Origin: Theodoxus fluviatilis
Lineage: Eukaryota > Mollusca > Gastropoda > Cycloneritida > Neritidae
Length of the DNA: 64,000 nt
NCBI GenBank assembly: GCA_034096865.1
Contig: JAWQFJ010001802.1
Span: 56,466 to 120,465, forward strand
Direction: 5' to 3'
A program made the position numbers and the translations under genes. The notes below the pieces were generated by a model. It saw only the letters and a list, made by a program, of their open reading frames with translations, searched no databases and had not been told where the DNA came from. Shown here in pieces: positions 11,201-25,570 of the stretch; within the stretch, counting starts at the first letter, position 1; each line of letters starts with the position of its first letter.

Positions 11201-14200
11201 TCAAGCATGTGAGTCGTATGGGCTTTGCCCTTCTTGTTTGTATTTGTGTAATGCCATGGCTCAACTTTGCAGGACAGAAATTATAATGATTTGCTATAAT
11301 CTTAAATCTTTCTTAACGTCCTGTAAGTCATTCACATGTTTCATTCCCCAGTCCCGTAAGGATTATGCAATTTGTAGAAAAATGAGTCAAGTAACATCTG
11401 GGTTGGGTGGGGGTGGCTATGGGCTATACAGGATTGAGCAGTGTGGGTGGTAATGGGTGGCACAGGATCTTAACCCATTATGACCGGATGCTACGCGCGC
11501 GTTACATCTCTCTTTCAGACCGGATGCTATGCAGACGTCGCATTTGACAGTGGTGTACTTCTTGTTTTTAGGAAGTGTAGAAGTGAAGAAATTATTATTT
11601 TTTTTTTAGTGTTGTCTACTTTGTGTTTTTGCCTGAATAAAACCTCAGGTTTTAGGAAGCTGTTTTCATCACTCGCTGTAGGTCTTAATGGGTTAAGAGT
11701 TAGAAATGCATAATTTGGGTAGAGATATCTTGGAAGTGAAGCTGAAAGTGAGAGGGAGTGAATATTTGTGTGCGTTCCAGATCTGAGCAGGATGAATGCA
11801 GAGGCCCAGTCCAGAGGCAGCCTGCCCTCCTTCACCAAGGTAGGTGTGGATCCATGCTGTAGAAATTGATTATGTATACATGTCATTCCTACTTACTTAA
11901 CTTCTTCCCTGCATAGTTGTCATACAATCTTTTATTCACATACTCATTTGCTTACCCTTTCCATCAATCTTTCACTCACTCACTCCCTTTCTGTCTGTCA
12001 GTCCATCTGTCTGTCCGTGCGTCCGTCTGTCCCTCCCTCCCTCCCCCCCTCCCTCCCTCCCCCCCTCCCTCCCTCCTCCCCTCCCCTCCATTACCAACTC
12101 CTTTCCCACCTCTACTTACTTTGTTTCCCTCACTGTAGTCAGGTGCATAATCATGTCCTTACTTGATAAGCTTGCCTGCTGCTGACATCCTTTTTCCTTT
12201 CTCTCTCTCTTGTTCATTTCTAGTTCCTCCAGTCCTCCCTCCCTTCTTTCCCAATATACAGTATGCTTTGTCACAACACTGTGTCCCTGTTCTTTCTTAT
12301 TGTCATGGGAGTCAGTGCATCTGTTAATGTAGGACTGGGTGCAATAAGTGCATTGAAAGCTGTGGGTGAGTGAGCACTGCATGTGAGTGTGTATACTATG
12401 TGTAGCATTGAAGTACTGAGCTAGTGATCGCTGCATGTGAGTGAGTATACTGCATGTGTACTGCAGCAGTCATCTGGAGAGAAGGAGGGAGCCACTAAAG
12501 CCAGGAGACGTGAGGACAATTTTGCAGGGGAGTCTGGCAGTACTGACGATACACCTCTGTCTACCCAGGCATTGGAAGCCCCTCCTGCAGCCAGGTAAGC
12601 CTCTAGCAAAATCAAATCCTTTGGGTGAGGGAGTGATTATGTAGAGGAATTGACAAGGGGAAGCAACTATAAATGGATTGTTCCCCCTTAACCTTTAGAG
12701 CGCCGCCAATTTTCGTCATTGCTTTACCCCAGAGCCACAAATTTTATGATGTGTGATCAAATTCGACACCATGTTTACTGAAAAAAATCATCATTTATTA
12801 CCTATTCAAGCTTTGAAGTAGATTTTTGGAGGGTGAGTAGAAAAATGGATGGCCTACATGGCGCAATTAATGAAAATGCCATAGAATGTTTTTTTCGGCT
12901 GCTAAAAAATCATGGAACACAGACAACAACAAAAAACAAACAAATTCACTGTGTTTTCCTACACTGCTCTATGTATTCAAGAATACAACAGCTTTTGATG
13001 AAAATGCAAAAGTGCATAGAGTCTCCATGGAGATACATCTGAAAATGTTTAGGGTAAAACTAAAACAAAATAAAACTAAAACAAAACAAAAAATCCTACA
13101 ATTACTTACGCTAGGAAAGTCAGCCGAGTCATTTTCATCTGAATCAAGCTTCCGCTCCTCTCAGACCTCTGTCTCGATCTACAGACCACATACAACAAAA
13201 TGGTCGAAGCACTGTTTTCCTACACTGCTCTATTTATTCAAGAATACAACAGCTTTTGATTACTTGGAAATACATCTGAAAATGTTTTAGGGTAAAACAA
13301 ACCAAAAAATTCTACAATTACTTACGCTAGGGAAGTCAACCGAGCCATTTTCATCTGAATCAAGCTTCCGCTCCTCTCGACATCGGTCGAAACACGTGCT
13401 TGCCCTCTATCTCCCATCACATCAATGTCAGTAAAGCCTTCGAATTCATATTCTGAGAGTCAGAATCAAAAAATAATTCAACTTCTTCGTCAGTCGCCAT
13501 ACTGGCAAAGAAAAAAGTCCCGTTCACAAATGACAAAGACGCAACTTTGTGAAAAAATTCGCAGAAAATTCGTCCACGTTCGCTCAACCGCCAAAATGGC
13601 GGATCTCGTTGCCACGTGATCCCTGCACGAGACTGATATTTTTAGAACAGCATGACTCGATGGCTGCGTTAGGCAAGTAAACAAAGCACGTCACTATCGC
13701 TCGGCGCACTGATGCGCCGGCGGACGTCTGGGGAATGTACGCTGTGGCGCATCAATGCGCTGGCGGCGCTCTAAAGGTTAAACAGGCTCCTTGGAGTTGG
13801 TCATTTCACTCTTCTATCCTTGCAACTCCACACCATATATTTTTTCATCTTCTTTTCATCTTTGCTGTCTGGACCATTTCTAGTGTTTTCATACCCTTGA
13901 AGTAGTCATTTTGGTTGATTTGTGTACCATTTGTTTGCCTTGAAAGGAGATGTTTGCTAGGACTAGAGGTCATCCTTACTTGTTTTTGGTCACTTGATTA
14001 TCAAAATAAACATACATAATTTCAGTGTCTGCTGATCTTAATGGCCAGTTGATGCTTATAGATTGCTAATAAAATTTATTTGTTCACTTGGATGTGCAGA
14101 AAGATGAGAACACTTGTGTGTGTATGTGTATCATTCTTTTGATAAAGTAGCTCTGTGCTGCAAGTACAGAGCAGTGTATAACAAAGGTAGGGCATTCCAA

Positions 14201-17200
14201 TGACACTGACAGCTGTAACCAACCTAACAGATTACTGTAACTGTGTAAGTGATATTGTGCAAGTCTGTCTTAGCAGTGGTGACGTAAAGCTTTCTGCTGC
14301 AGGGACGTAGAGCCTGTGTGTGGCAGTCACATGTCCATCCTGAGCAGCCAGGAGAGTCAGCTCTCCTCCCAGACAGGTACGGTGTCATGCTGGTCAAGTT
14401 TGCCTTGCTGACGAAACATCCTCTTGCTTGGCTGTACTAAGTCCCCAGTCCTCTTGCTTGGCTGTACTAAGTCCCCAGTCCTCTTGCTTGGCTGTACTAA
14501 GTCCCCAGTCCTCTTGCTTGGCTGTACTAAGTCCCCAGTCCTCTTGCTTGGCTGTACTAAGTCCCCAGTCCTCTTGCTTGGCTGTACTAAGTCCCCAGTC
14601 CTCTTGCTTGGCTGTACTAAGTCCCCAGTCCTCTTGCTTGGCTGTACTAAGTCCCCAGTCCTCTTGCTTGGCTGTACTAAGTCCCCAGTCCTCTTGCTTG
14701 GCTGTACTAAGTCCCCAGTCCTCTTGCTTGGCTGTACTAAGTCCCCAGTCCTCTTGCTTGGCTGTACTAAGTCCCCAGTCCTCTTGCTTGGCTGTACTAA
14801 GTCCCCAGTCCTCTTGCTTGGCTGTACTAAGTCCCCAGTCCTCTTGCTTGGCTGTACTAAGTCCCCAGTCCTCTTGCTTGGCTGTACTAAGTCCCCAGTC
14901 CTCTTGCTTGGCTGTACTAAGTCCCCAGTCCTCTTGCTTGGCTGTACTAAGTCCCCAGTCCTCTTGCTTGGCTGTACTAAGTCCCCAGTCCTCTTGCTTG
15001 GCTGTACTAAGTCCCCAGTCCTCTTGCTTGGCTGTACTAAGTCCCCAGTCCTCTTGCTTGGCTGTACTAAGTCCCCAGTCCTCTTGCTTGGCTGTACTAA
15101 GTCCCCAGTCCTCTTGCTTGGCTGTACTAAGTCCCCAGTCCTCTTGCTTGGCTGTACTAAGTCCCCAGTCCTCTTGCTTGGCTGTACTAAGTCCCCAGTC
15201 CTCTTGCTTGGCTGTACTAAGTCCCCAGTCCTCTTGCTTGGCTGTACTAAGTCCCCAGTCCTCTTGCTTGGCTGTACTAAGTCCCCAGTCCTCTTGCTTG
15301 GCTGTACTAAGTCCCCAGTCCTCTTGCTTGGCTGTACTAAGTCCCCAGTCCTCTTGCTTGGCTGTACTAAGTCCCCAGTCCTCTTGCTTGGCTGTACTAA
15401 GTCCCCAGTCCTCTTGCTTGGCTGTACTAAGTCCCCAGTCCTCTTGCTTGGCTGTACTAAGTCCCCAGTCCTCTTGCTTGGCTGTACTAAGTCCCCAGTC
15501 CTCTTGCTTGGCTGTACTAAGTCCCCAGTCCTCTTGCTTGGCTGTACTAAGTCCCCAGTCCTCTTGCTTGGCTGTACTAAGTCCCCAGTCCTCTTGCTTG
15601 GCTGTACTAAGTCCCCAGTCCTCTTGCTTGGCTGTACTAAGTCCCCAGTCCTCTTGCTTGGCTGTACTAAGTCCCCAGTCCTCTTGCTTGGCTGTACTAA
15701 GTCCCCAGTCCTCTTGCTTGGCTGTACTAAGTCCCCAGTCCTCTTGCTTGGCTGTACTAAGTCCCCAGTCCTCTTGCTTGGCTGTACTAAGTCCCCAGTC
15801 CTCTTGCTTGGCTGTACTAAGTCCCCAGTCCTCTTGCTTGGCTGTACTAAGTCCCCAGTCCTCTTGCTTGGCTGTACTAAGTCCCCAGTCCTCTTGCTTG
15901 GCTGTACTAAGTCCCCAGTCCTCTTGCTTGGCTGTACTAAGTCCCCAGTCCTCTTGCTTGGCTGTACTAAGTCCCCAGTCCTCTTGCTTGGCTGTACTAA
16001 GTCCCCAGTCCTCTTGCTTGGCTGTACTAAGTCCCCAGTCCTCTTGCTTGGCTGTACTAAGTCCCCAGTCCTCTTGCTTGGCTGTACTAAGTCCCCAGTC
16101 CTCTTGCTTGGCTGTACTAAGTCCCCAGTCCTCTTGCTTGGCTGTACTAAGTCCCCAGTCCTCTTGCTTGGCTGTACTAAGTCCCCAGTCCTCTTGCTTG
16201 GCTGTACTAAGTCCCCAGTCCTCTTGCTTGGCTGTACTAAGTCCCCAGTCCTCTTGCTTGGCTGTACTAAGTCCCCAGTCCTCTTGCTTGGCTGTACTAA
16301 GTCCCCAGTCCTCTTGCTTGGCTGTACTAAGTCCCCAGTCCTCTTGCTTGGCTGTACTAAGTCCCCAGTCCTCTTGCTTGGCTGTACTAAGTCCCCAGTC
16401 CTCTTGCTTGGCTGTACTAAGTCCCCAGTCCTCTTGCTTGGCTGTACTAAGTCCCCAGTCCTCTTGCTTGGCTGTACTAAGTCCCCAGTCCTCTTGCTTG
16501 GCTGTACTAAGTCCCCAGTCCTCTTGCTTGGCTGTACTAAGTCCCCAGTCCTCTTGCTTGGCTGTACTAAGTCCCCAGTCCTCTTGCTTGGCTGTACTAA
16601 GTCCCCAGTCCTCTTGCTTGGCTGTACTAAGTCCCCAGTCCTCTTGCTTGGCTGTACTAAGTCCCCAGTCCTCTTGCTTGGCTGTACTAAGTCCCCAGTC
16701 CTCTTGCTTGGCTGTACTAAGTCCCCAGTCCTCTTGCTTGGCTGTACTAAGTCCCCAGTCCTCTTGCTTGGCTGTACTAAGTCCCCAGTCCTCTTGCTTG
16801 GCTGTACTAAGTCCCCAGTCCTCTTGCTTGGCTGTACTAAGTCCCCAGTCCTCTTGCTTGGCTGTACTAAGTCCCCAGTCCTCTTGCTTGGCTGTACTAA
16901 GTCCCCAGTCCTCTTGCTTGTTGTCGGCTTCCTATGACACCCAGCCTAATAAACCTGTTGTTACTCACCTATCTCAGTTTTAGGTGGAGTAGTTTGAAAT
17001 GGATTTTATTTTCATTAATTGAGTAACTGAAATCTGTTCTCCATTACATTAGAAAACTTACTTTCAATGATTCCATTTTTATTGTTTTCCTTTCAAAGAA
17101 ATCATTTGCAATGTGCATGTGTCAGAACTCACTGATGATTTGTTTTTGGTGGTATCACAGTATTTACAGTTTTTGCTTGTTTTGGATTGTGCCCAAAATT

Positions 17201-20200
17201 GCTGACTGAAACTTGAAAGGATTTTCAGTTTGGTTCTCCACAGTGTGCTGTCTTGCACTTGGATGTTTGACCAAATTTTTCTGGAAGAGTTTAATTTCCC
17301 TTTGTCTCTCAGTCTCGTCTTCCACAAGAAAATGGCAATAATGTTTAAGTGGTAATCTCTTAACTTATTTTCTAATATTTAACTTAATTTGTTTGGTTAT
17401 CAACATTTATACAGTGTTTGATCATCTGAATTTGCAAAGGAGAAACAAGTGACTTGAAATGGGCTGGAAGTGTCACTGTGAGAGAGGTGGATGCTTATCC
17501 TTCCTATGTTGCATTTCTTCCGCTGATTTTATGATGGACTGGAGAGTTTTCCACGAGATGGAATGTACACCTTGTTATACCTTAAAGCTTAACCATTTTC
17601 CAAATCAGCTTACAGCAATACATTCTACCATGGTTTGACGCCCAGACTGGGCTGCAGATGTGGCTAGTAAAGCTTGTCTGTGCCCTTGCACTGTGTGCAA
17701 CAGCGTGCTTGTCTTGGGCAGATTCAGAAAGCAGCCAGGAGGTGACGGGGACAGTTAAGAAAAGGCCGTCAGACGCCACCCAGAGTGATGCAATCAGACA
17801 TGCCAGGAACAGACAGCCAGAAGCTGATGGGGACATTGTGAGTCTCTTTGACACAGCTCCTCTTCTGTTTGTGTGTTTTCAGGGATTTGCACTGGGGAAA
17901 AATAAGTGCAGGGATGGAATGAACTTAATGAAAATTATTTATAAAAAAATAAAATTGAGTTGTAACTTGTATCTTTATATAGGAAAATGGCAAATTATTG
18001 GAGGGGAAAAACTGCACACAACCAATCTATGCACCCAGACATGCCACATATTTACAAGCCTGCCCATGTGTGTGTGCATGCATGCAAACAGATGTGCATG
18101 AGCGCATGCACACACACAAACATTAGTCCTTCTGACATAGCTTCTTTGAGCTCGGAAGAAACTAAAGAGTCATATTTGTTTTCAGTGGAATTGATTTGTA
18201 TTCAAATAATTGTTTGTGTCTCTGGAGGTTACAATTGGGAATTTTAAAGAGTATGAAGTTGGAAGTTTATTGAACCATTGTGCTCTGTAGTGGCCTGAAG
18301 ATTTGCTACAAAGTTTAGATTGTGATTGTGAGCATTTATTTGATAAATTAGACTATCTTGCAATAATGTCAAGTATCCAGAATCCTTTTTGGTGCATATA
18401 TATATATATATGTCAATGTCTCTAAAGCACAAGAAATTTAATCTGAAACAACTGAACTTGGCACAGAAGCATGAGAGACAGAACTGCTTGCTCTGAGGCT
18501 TGCCATTCAGTTTATGCATTGCATTTGCTCCACTTCTCTATAGTTGCATTTCCTTACTAGTTTTACCATGTGTATTTCAGGAAAAAGACAACACTACAGA
18601 CTTCTATGATGGAATGATGGAGCTGGAGTGTCCTTCCCAGGAAGCAGCCCCATCTCCATCACCCCTTGGAAAGCCTGTGGAATCTCCACAGTCTGTAGAG
18701 AAAGCCATGGAAGTCCTGGTCAACCCCAGAGTGGCTGAGCTCCGCTTTTCTGGCAAGAAACGACCAAAATCTTTTCGGAAAAGCCTGCACTTTGAAGACC
18801 CCTGCTGCAGTGAGAAGGAGGCTGATCCATCTGAAAGTACAGAAAGGTCCTCATCTGCCCGTGGACAGACTGTGGAGGAAGATGAGCAGTCCAAGGAAAC
18901 AGAACAGGCCAGTGCAACAGGGACAACAGGTGACGATGGATCCTCTGCGGAGACCAACAGTGAAGGTGGACATGAAACAGCAGGCAGCAATGATTCATCT
19001 GGGCCAATGGCCATGACTGCCGTGTCAGAGAAGTCTGTGGCAACTGGAAAGTCGGGCAACTTGCACACTGATGATGGGTCAAAGGAAGCTGAAGTTGGTG
19101 ATTCATCTGAGGATGCTGCCATTTCTGCAGGATCAGATTCAGAATTTTCTACAGAGATAGTAACTGATGAGGAATCCGTAGACATGCGTCCAAACAATAA
19201 GACTGAAATGGTCACAGTGGCCACAGAGACTGCCTTTTCTGACTCTCCTTACACAGAGAGTGAGACTGACAGTGGAAAGTTGGGCAACTTGCACACTGAT
19301 GATGGGTCAAAGGAAGCTGAAGTTGGTGATTCATCTGAGGATGCTGCCATTTCTGCAGGATCAGATTCAGAATTTTCTACAGAGATAGTAACTGATGAGG
19401 AATCCGTAGACATGCGTCCAAACAATAAGACTGAAATGGTCACAGTGGCCACAGAGACTGCCTTTTCTGACTCTCCTTACACAGAGAGTGAGACTGACAG
19501 TGGGCGCTCCACCAGGCAGAGTTCAAGGAAAACTCAGCCTCAGACGCCAGCTTCCTCAGTCAGCTGCACCAAAGTGGATGCGACAAGTCAGATCACTCCT
19601 TCCCTGATGGTGGCAGAGGACAGTTCTTCAAATGCAAGGGACAGTGCAGACCCATCACATGAACATGACATGGACAACAATCCACATGCAAACAAGTACC
19701 CAATCACTGACAGCAGTGTAGATTATGAGAAGGAACCTGTCACAAACATCACTGTTGATTTAGATAAAGAAGTGAAAATAATCCACAATGAAAATGCAGA
19801 AATAGGAGCAGACCCAGACTCTGGCCCAGATGCAGAGAAAGAAGTGGAAGATGCTGAGAACACAGCAGATTGGGAGAATGAACCAGCAGCACCTCCAGCC
19901 AAGACAGGCAGGACCAGAGGAGAAATGCCCAGAGGACGCAAAACAAAGGCATCAAGCCGCATTCCTGTCAAAGTCAGAGCTGAAAAGCCCAAGGGCAAAG
20001 GTCACACAAAGACGGCATCCAAGTCCCAGTCTGTGGAGGATGCTGCAGAGGGGGATGAGGAGACCAAGTCTTTGGTGGCTGGCAAGTCAGACAAGGCCCT
20101 GACCAACAACAACACTCAAGAGAGCCTCACCACCACAGTTGTGGAGAAATCCAAGTCAGGGACAGAAACAGCTGCCGCCACATCTCACCTCACTAAATCA

Positions 20201-23200
20201 TCCACATCTAAGCTCATGAAAACAATCTCATCAAAGACAGCTACTGGTAATTTGGTTGTCATTAAGTCGTCTCAGTTGAACCTCGCCAAGACAAGAGCTG
20301 AGGAGGGGACCACTGCAGCCATATCTGGTCTCTCCAAATCTTCCACAGTCAGTCTTACCAAGACAGGCTCAGAAGCATTCGGAACAGGAGAAGAATCAAC
20401 TGCAGCTGAGTCTCATGACTCCAAGTCATCCAGAATGAGTCTCACCGACACAGCAACAGATGTATCAGGTAGAGGTGAAATCAAGTCATCCAAGGCGAAT
20501 GCTCCCAAGGCAGCAGTAGACAGGTCCAAGGCGGGAGGAGGACCAACAGTCAAATCTCTCCTCCCCAAAGCATCCAGGGGCAGGGTGCCCAAGTCTGGGG
20601 CCCCCACTTCAGCAGGGACAGAGGTCAGCAGCCAGAGCCTGGTCAGTGGACTCTGTCCAGTTGCTGGAACCTCCACTTCCAATGCCCCTAGAAACCACCC
20701 TTCCATCAACCGCGGTGGCGGTCTGAATGGCTCCTTGACCCTCCAGGAAGAGCGGAGTGCTGCCTCTACCTCTTCTCCCATGAAGTCCTTCGGCACAAGA
20801 AAGAGGTGAGGGATGCATCCTCTGTGGCGTTGCTCTAGTGCAAAGGAGCATAGTTGTCTGGGTTTTGTAGAATCTTGGAGTCCTGCATTCAAAAAATCAT
20901 TGAGGTATTCAGAATTGAACAGTTGAATTAAAACTATAAAAGAAAAAAATGTGCTAATGTGAGTAAAGATTCAGGCAGATTTTAAGAATGTTTTGTTTAA
21001 CACATAAACTTGAGGAATCTGGCTTTAGGGCTCTTGCTCCTGGTTGCCATGGTGCAGATGGTGAACATTTCTAGTCGCCACTGTGGATGATTCACGCTCA
21101 CAGCCATTCAGATGCAAGGCAAAAATATGGGCCTCTTGTTTGTTGCATGAACTGTTTTTTAATGCTGGCCGCCATTTTTAAGGTATCAAGGGGCATGCAA
21201 AGAAAAGCCAAAAACGGGTCTGCGTTTGCGAAAGGCCACAGCCGAGCCTCAGTTATGGTTACTGAAAGATGCAGCTGTGACTCCTTTTAATATGGTTAGG
21301 AGGAAGGCGAGCGCGTTAAGATTCTTTGGGTGATACCAGGGCAAGTTGGAAGGGAGGACCTGCGGTAATAAGTCAATGGGAAAAAGCTTGGCTCCTACCC
21401 TTCCAGAGTCACTGGGGACTCAACCAAACGATAAACCATTCAGTACATGGAAAGCAAAATAGGTGAGGTCATATAATTCGATGTACAGGAGGGTATACTA
21501 TTCGAAGAGGAAAGGTTGGAGTTCGACAAGTGTAGTTGACACCGCCAAGTGGACAAATCCAACATGGCCTCGGAAAGAAAATTATGTAGAATGTACAACA
21601 CGACCAACTCGAATGGTGCCAGGAAAGCAAACTCGGTGATGCAAGTAAACTGATACACACGGGGATTTACGAATAAGTTATTGGTTGGAGGGTCACAAGT
21701 TGCAAAGGATTATGGGTTTGCGTTTCCAATCGGAACAGTGTCTATACACAGCTACATAAAATGATAAAGAGCAATATGCACAAATGACATCAAACAATCG
21801 TGAAAAGTGAGGCATCTCCGCAGGTGCAATTCGGAAACGATGCAGTAACCACATGTCAATGAAAAGTAATCAATAATGTACAACAGCACAGAAAAAAGGT
21901 GAGTGAAAAATTGGCGATGAGGAAATTATCTGCGCAAGAACAAGAACATTGAAGAGATGGGTGGCTGGAGGGGCATGAAGGGGATATTGAAATGAAAAGG
22001 TTGTGTACTCGCCAGAGGGGAATCCCCCTGTGGGCTCGGGGTAAGAATTGACCCACCGCATCTCCCTACGTGATTCATAAGAGGCGAATATCTAGGGACA
22101 CCGTGACTGGATTATGTTTACTCTAAACTGTTTTTATGATTTTCGTGCTTAGTGGCCTTACATAACCTTCAACGGTTGATAGGCCGTAAAACACCATCCA
22201 TCCATCCATCCATCCAGAGGGGAAAGTCGTGTGGTCTGTCCCTCCCTTGAAGACTGAGTAATAACGCTGTTGGTCTTGGAGGGTGCTGGGGAGCTGGAGC
22301 ATGTACAGTGCCAGCTTTGCTCATGGAAAATTCCCGGTTCATCAGGGTCAAAGAGCAGACGCTGAACGACCCAGTTTGCGGCTTCCCACATAAATAACTT
22401 TGCCTTACATGCAAAGTACTTTTCTGTAGGTAGTGAGCATTGTAATTACTGAAATAAGTAAGTGTTATTCCATTTGTATTGTTTACTTACATTTTCCTCC
22501 ATCTGTTCATGCTCGTCACAGCTTTCACTGCAACAGGCTTCTGTATGTGTGTGTGTGTGTTTATTCTTGCAGGCTGTCATATGCTCTTGCTGAAGAAACT
22601 GATGCAACAGACAGGAAAATGCCACGGTAATGTGAAGTGAATTATATTATTTACTTTCCAATATGTCATCTATTGATGTAGGGAAATTTATTGACTAATT
22701 CGTTCTGAAGCATGACGCGGGTTGAGCCCCAGATGTGGGTGAAAGCAACACCTTTACTACACTAGTGCTCAGTGTGGGTGAAAGCAACACCTTTACTACA
22801 CTAGTGCTCAGTGTGGGTGAAAGCAACACCTTTACTACACTAGTGCTCAGTGTGGGTGAAAGCAACACCTTTACTACACTAGTGCTCAGTGTGGGTGAAA
22901 GCAACACCTTTACTACACTAGTGCTCAGTGTGGGTGAAAGCAACACCTTTACTACACTAGTGCTCAGTGTGGGTGAAAGCAACACCTTTACTACACTAGT
23001 GCTCAGTGTGGGTGAAAGCAACACCTTTACTACACTAGTGCTCAGTGTGGGTGAAAGCAACACCTTTACTACACTAGTGCTCAGTGTGGGTGAAAGCAAC
23101 ACCTTTACTACACTAGTGCTCAGTGTGGGTGAAAGCAACACCTTTACTACACTAGTGCTCAGTGTGGGTGAAAGCAACACCTTTACTACACTAGTGCTCA

Positions 23201-25512
23201 GTGTGGGTGAAAGCAACACCTTTACTTCACTAGTGCTCAGTGTGGGTGAAAGCAACACCTTTACTACACTAGTGCTCAGTGTGGGTGAAAGCAACACCTT
23301 TACTACACTAGTGCTCAGTGTGGGTGAAAGCAACACCTTTACTACACTAGTGCTCAGTGTGGGTGAAAGCAACACCTTTACTACACTAGTGCTCAGTGTG
23401 GGTGAAAGCAACACCTTTACTTCACTAGTGCTCAGTGTGGGTGAAAGCAACACCTTTACTTCACTAGTGCTCAGTGGACTCAAAGGATGTAATACTGTTG
23501 TAGATGCAGCACACTTATGACATCTTCTTGAGGCAAGTAATTGCCAAGGGTGCTCATGTCTCTGATTAAGTGAAGTTGTAGTTGAAGATGAGCTCCTGCC
23601 AAGGAAGGTTTTAATCCAGACACCTGTGCATTGCTTGTCTGAATTGCACTGTATGCTCCTGGCACTGGAGGGGATGCTTCTTACATAGCTGCCAACTGTT
23701 ACGGAAAAACCGTAAAAAATCGTTTTTTTAATATCTGTCGTCGTTTTCGTTGTTTTCTAAAAAAAATACGGTTTCCGATTTCACAAAAAAAAAAAAACGA
23801 AATTTTAAACGAAGCAACTTTGGCTTTCAACATGTTGCGCTAGTCTATCGAGTGAAGTTTTTGTGCTCTCGTTTTCCGCGCCTAGCTGACCACCTTTGAA
23901 CGCACTAGGCCTAGCCTACTGGCTGGAATCGGGAAGGGAGCTCTTCTGCGAATTTCGCGCATGCGCATAGCGGCTGCAGTCAACATGGCGTCGAGTTCGA
24001 CTAGCGCAGAGATAAATAATGCGAAGCCGAAACGATTTCAACGATACATTGCGGCTTACAAGGAAAACAAGACCGACTTCAGAGGGTCACTTAGCTCCAG
24101 CATGCTGAACAACATGATGGTGGCAAAGGCCAATCTCCGTGGCTCTTGCTATGAGCAGAAGTTCAGCCAGGACTTTCTGAAAAAGGCCAAATCCTCGACT
24201 GCACAGATGGTGAAAAAGAACTAGGCTGTAAACTCAACTTGGGGCATTGCCAAGGATATAGGAGGTGAATTTTTGACTCACATGCGAAGCAAAAGTGAGT
24301 CTATGTACTGAGCCGTGTCGTCCGTCCGTCCGTCCGGGCGTCCGGGCGTCCGTCCGTCCGGGCGTCCGTAAAAAACTTAAACGTTGGATTTTTCTCGGAG
24401 ACTATTAAGTCTATCAACACCAAATGTGGCATGATGGTGTATGATGACAAGGCCTCAAAAAACATACATAGTGACTTGACCTTGCTTCAAGGTCAAGGTC
24501 ACAGGAGCCATAAATGTGGTCTCAAAAACAGTCATTTTTCACATTTTCCCAATTTTTTCCCACGTTATTGAGAATGGCGACCTTAGCTACAAGTGGTATA
24601 TAGGTCAAAGCAAGCCCTATCTTTTGATACCAGTTTGGTTGACCTTGTCTCAAGGTCAAGGTCACAGGAGCTCTTCAAAGTTGGATTGTATACATATTTT
24701 GAAGTGACCTTGACCCTGAACTATGGAAGATAACTGTTTGAAACTTAATAATTATGTGGGGCACATGTTATACTTTCATCATGAGACACATTTGGTCACA
24801 TATCATCAAGGTCAAGGTCATTTTGACCCTTATGAAATGTGACCAAAATGGGGTAGTGAACCACTAAAAGTGACTATATCTCATGGTAGAAAGTGCCAAT
24901 AAGCACCATTGTGCTTCCTATGTCTTGAATTAACAATTTGTGTTGCATGACCTTGGATGACCTTGACCTTGGGTCAAGGTCACATGTATTTTGGTAGGAA
25001 AAATGTGTAAAGCATTTCTTTGTGTATGATGTCATTGGTAGGTTTAGTTTGACCTTGACCTTGAAGGTCACCTGAAGGTCAAGGTCATATAAAGGTCAAG
25101 GTCAAGCATGTGAGTCGTATGGGCTTTGCCCTTCTTGTATTATGACTGAGGGGTGTAGTTGATGAAACATGACTGTGTTGTGTTATATTGTTCATGAAAC
25201 ATGACTGTGTTGTATTATTCATGAAACTTGACTGTCCATTATGCAGAAGGGTGAAGTTGATGGAATGGGCTCTAAGAATGTAAGGTGTAGCTATAGACTC
25301 CTGTATAACTGAGAATGTTCAGCGTTTCGAAGGGCTGTGCATCAATGTTCATTCAACACCATTCAAAAGAATGAAGCAGTTTGGGTAAGCTAAAAGCTAA
25401 TCTTTTGTGTATTGTGTATAGTAATCTATATAAAATAATTAATGCTTTGTAATATAATGGGCTTTCTTCTTGTTCTTCTTCTTCGTCTTCTTCTTCTTTT
25501 TCTTCCTGTTAA

Positions 25513-25570
<58 letters not shown>

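Noticed and set aside
14424..16983. 837- and 851-codon ORFs with perfect decapeptide repeats
   Set aside because: They are translations of the 30-bp minisatellite in two frames inside a CENP-C intron; the unit length alone keeps them open.
18604..19224. 206-codon minus-strand ORF
   Set aside because: Antisense shadow of the first giant CENP-C exon; its composition mirrors the sense low-complexity sequence.
14420..23475. CRISPR-like tandem arrays
   Set aside because: Units are contiguous with no spacers and the genome is eukaryotic; these are minisatellites.
22695..23520. 260-codon ORFs on both strands with a 13-residue repeat
   Set aside because: Product of the 39-bp minisatellite; open in both directions, no start context, intronic.
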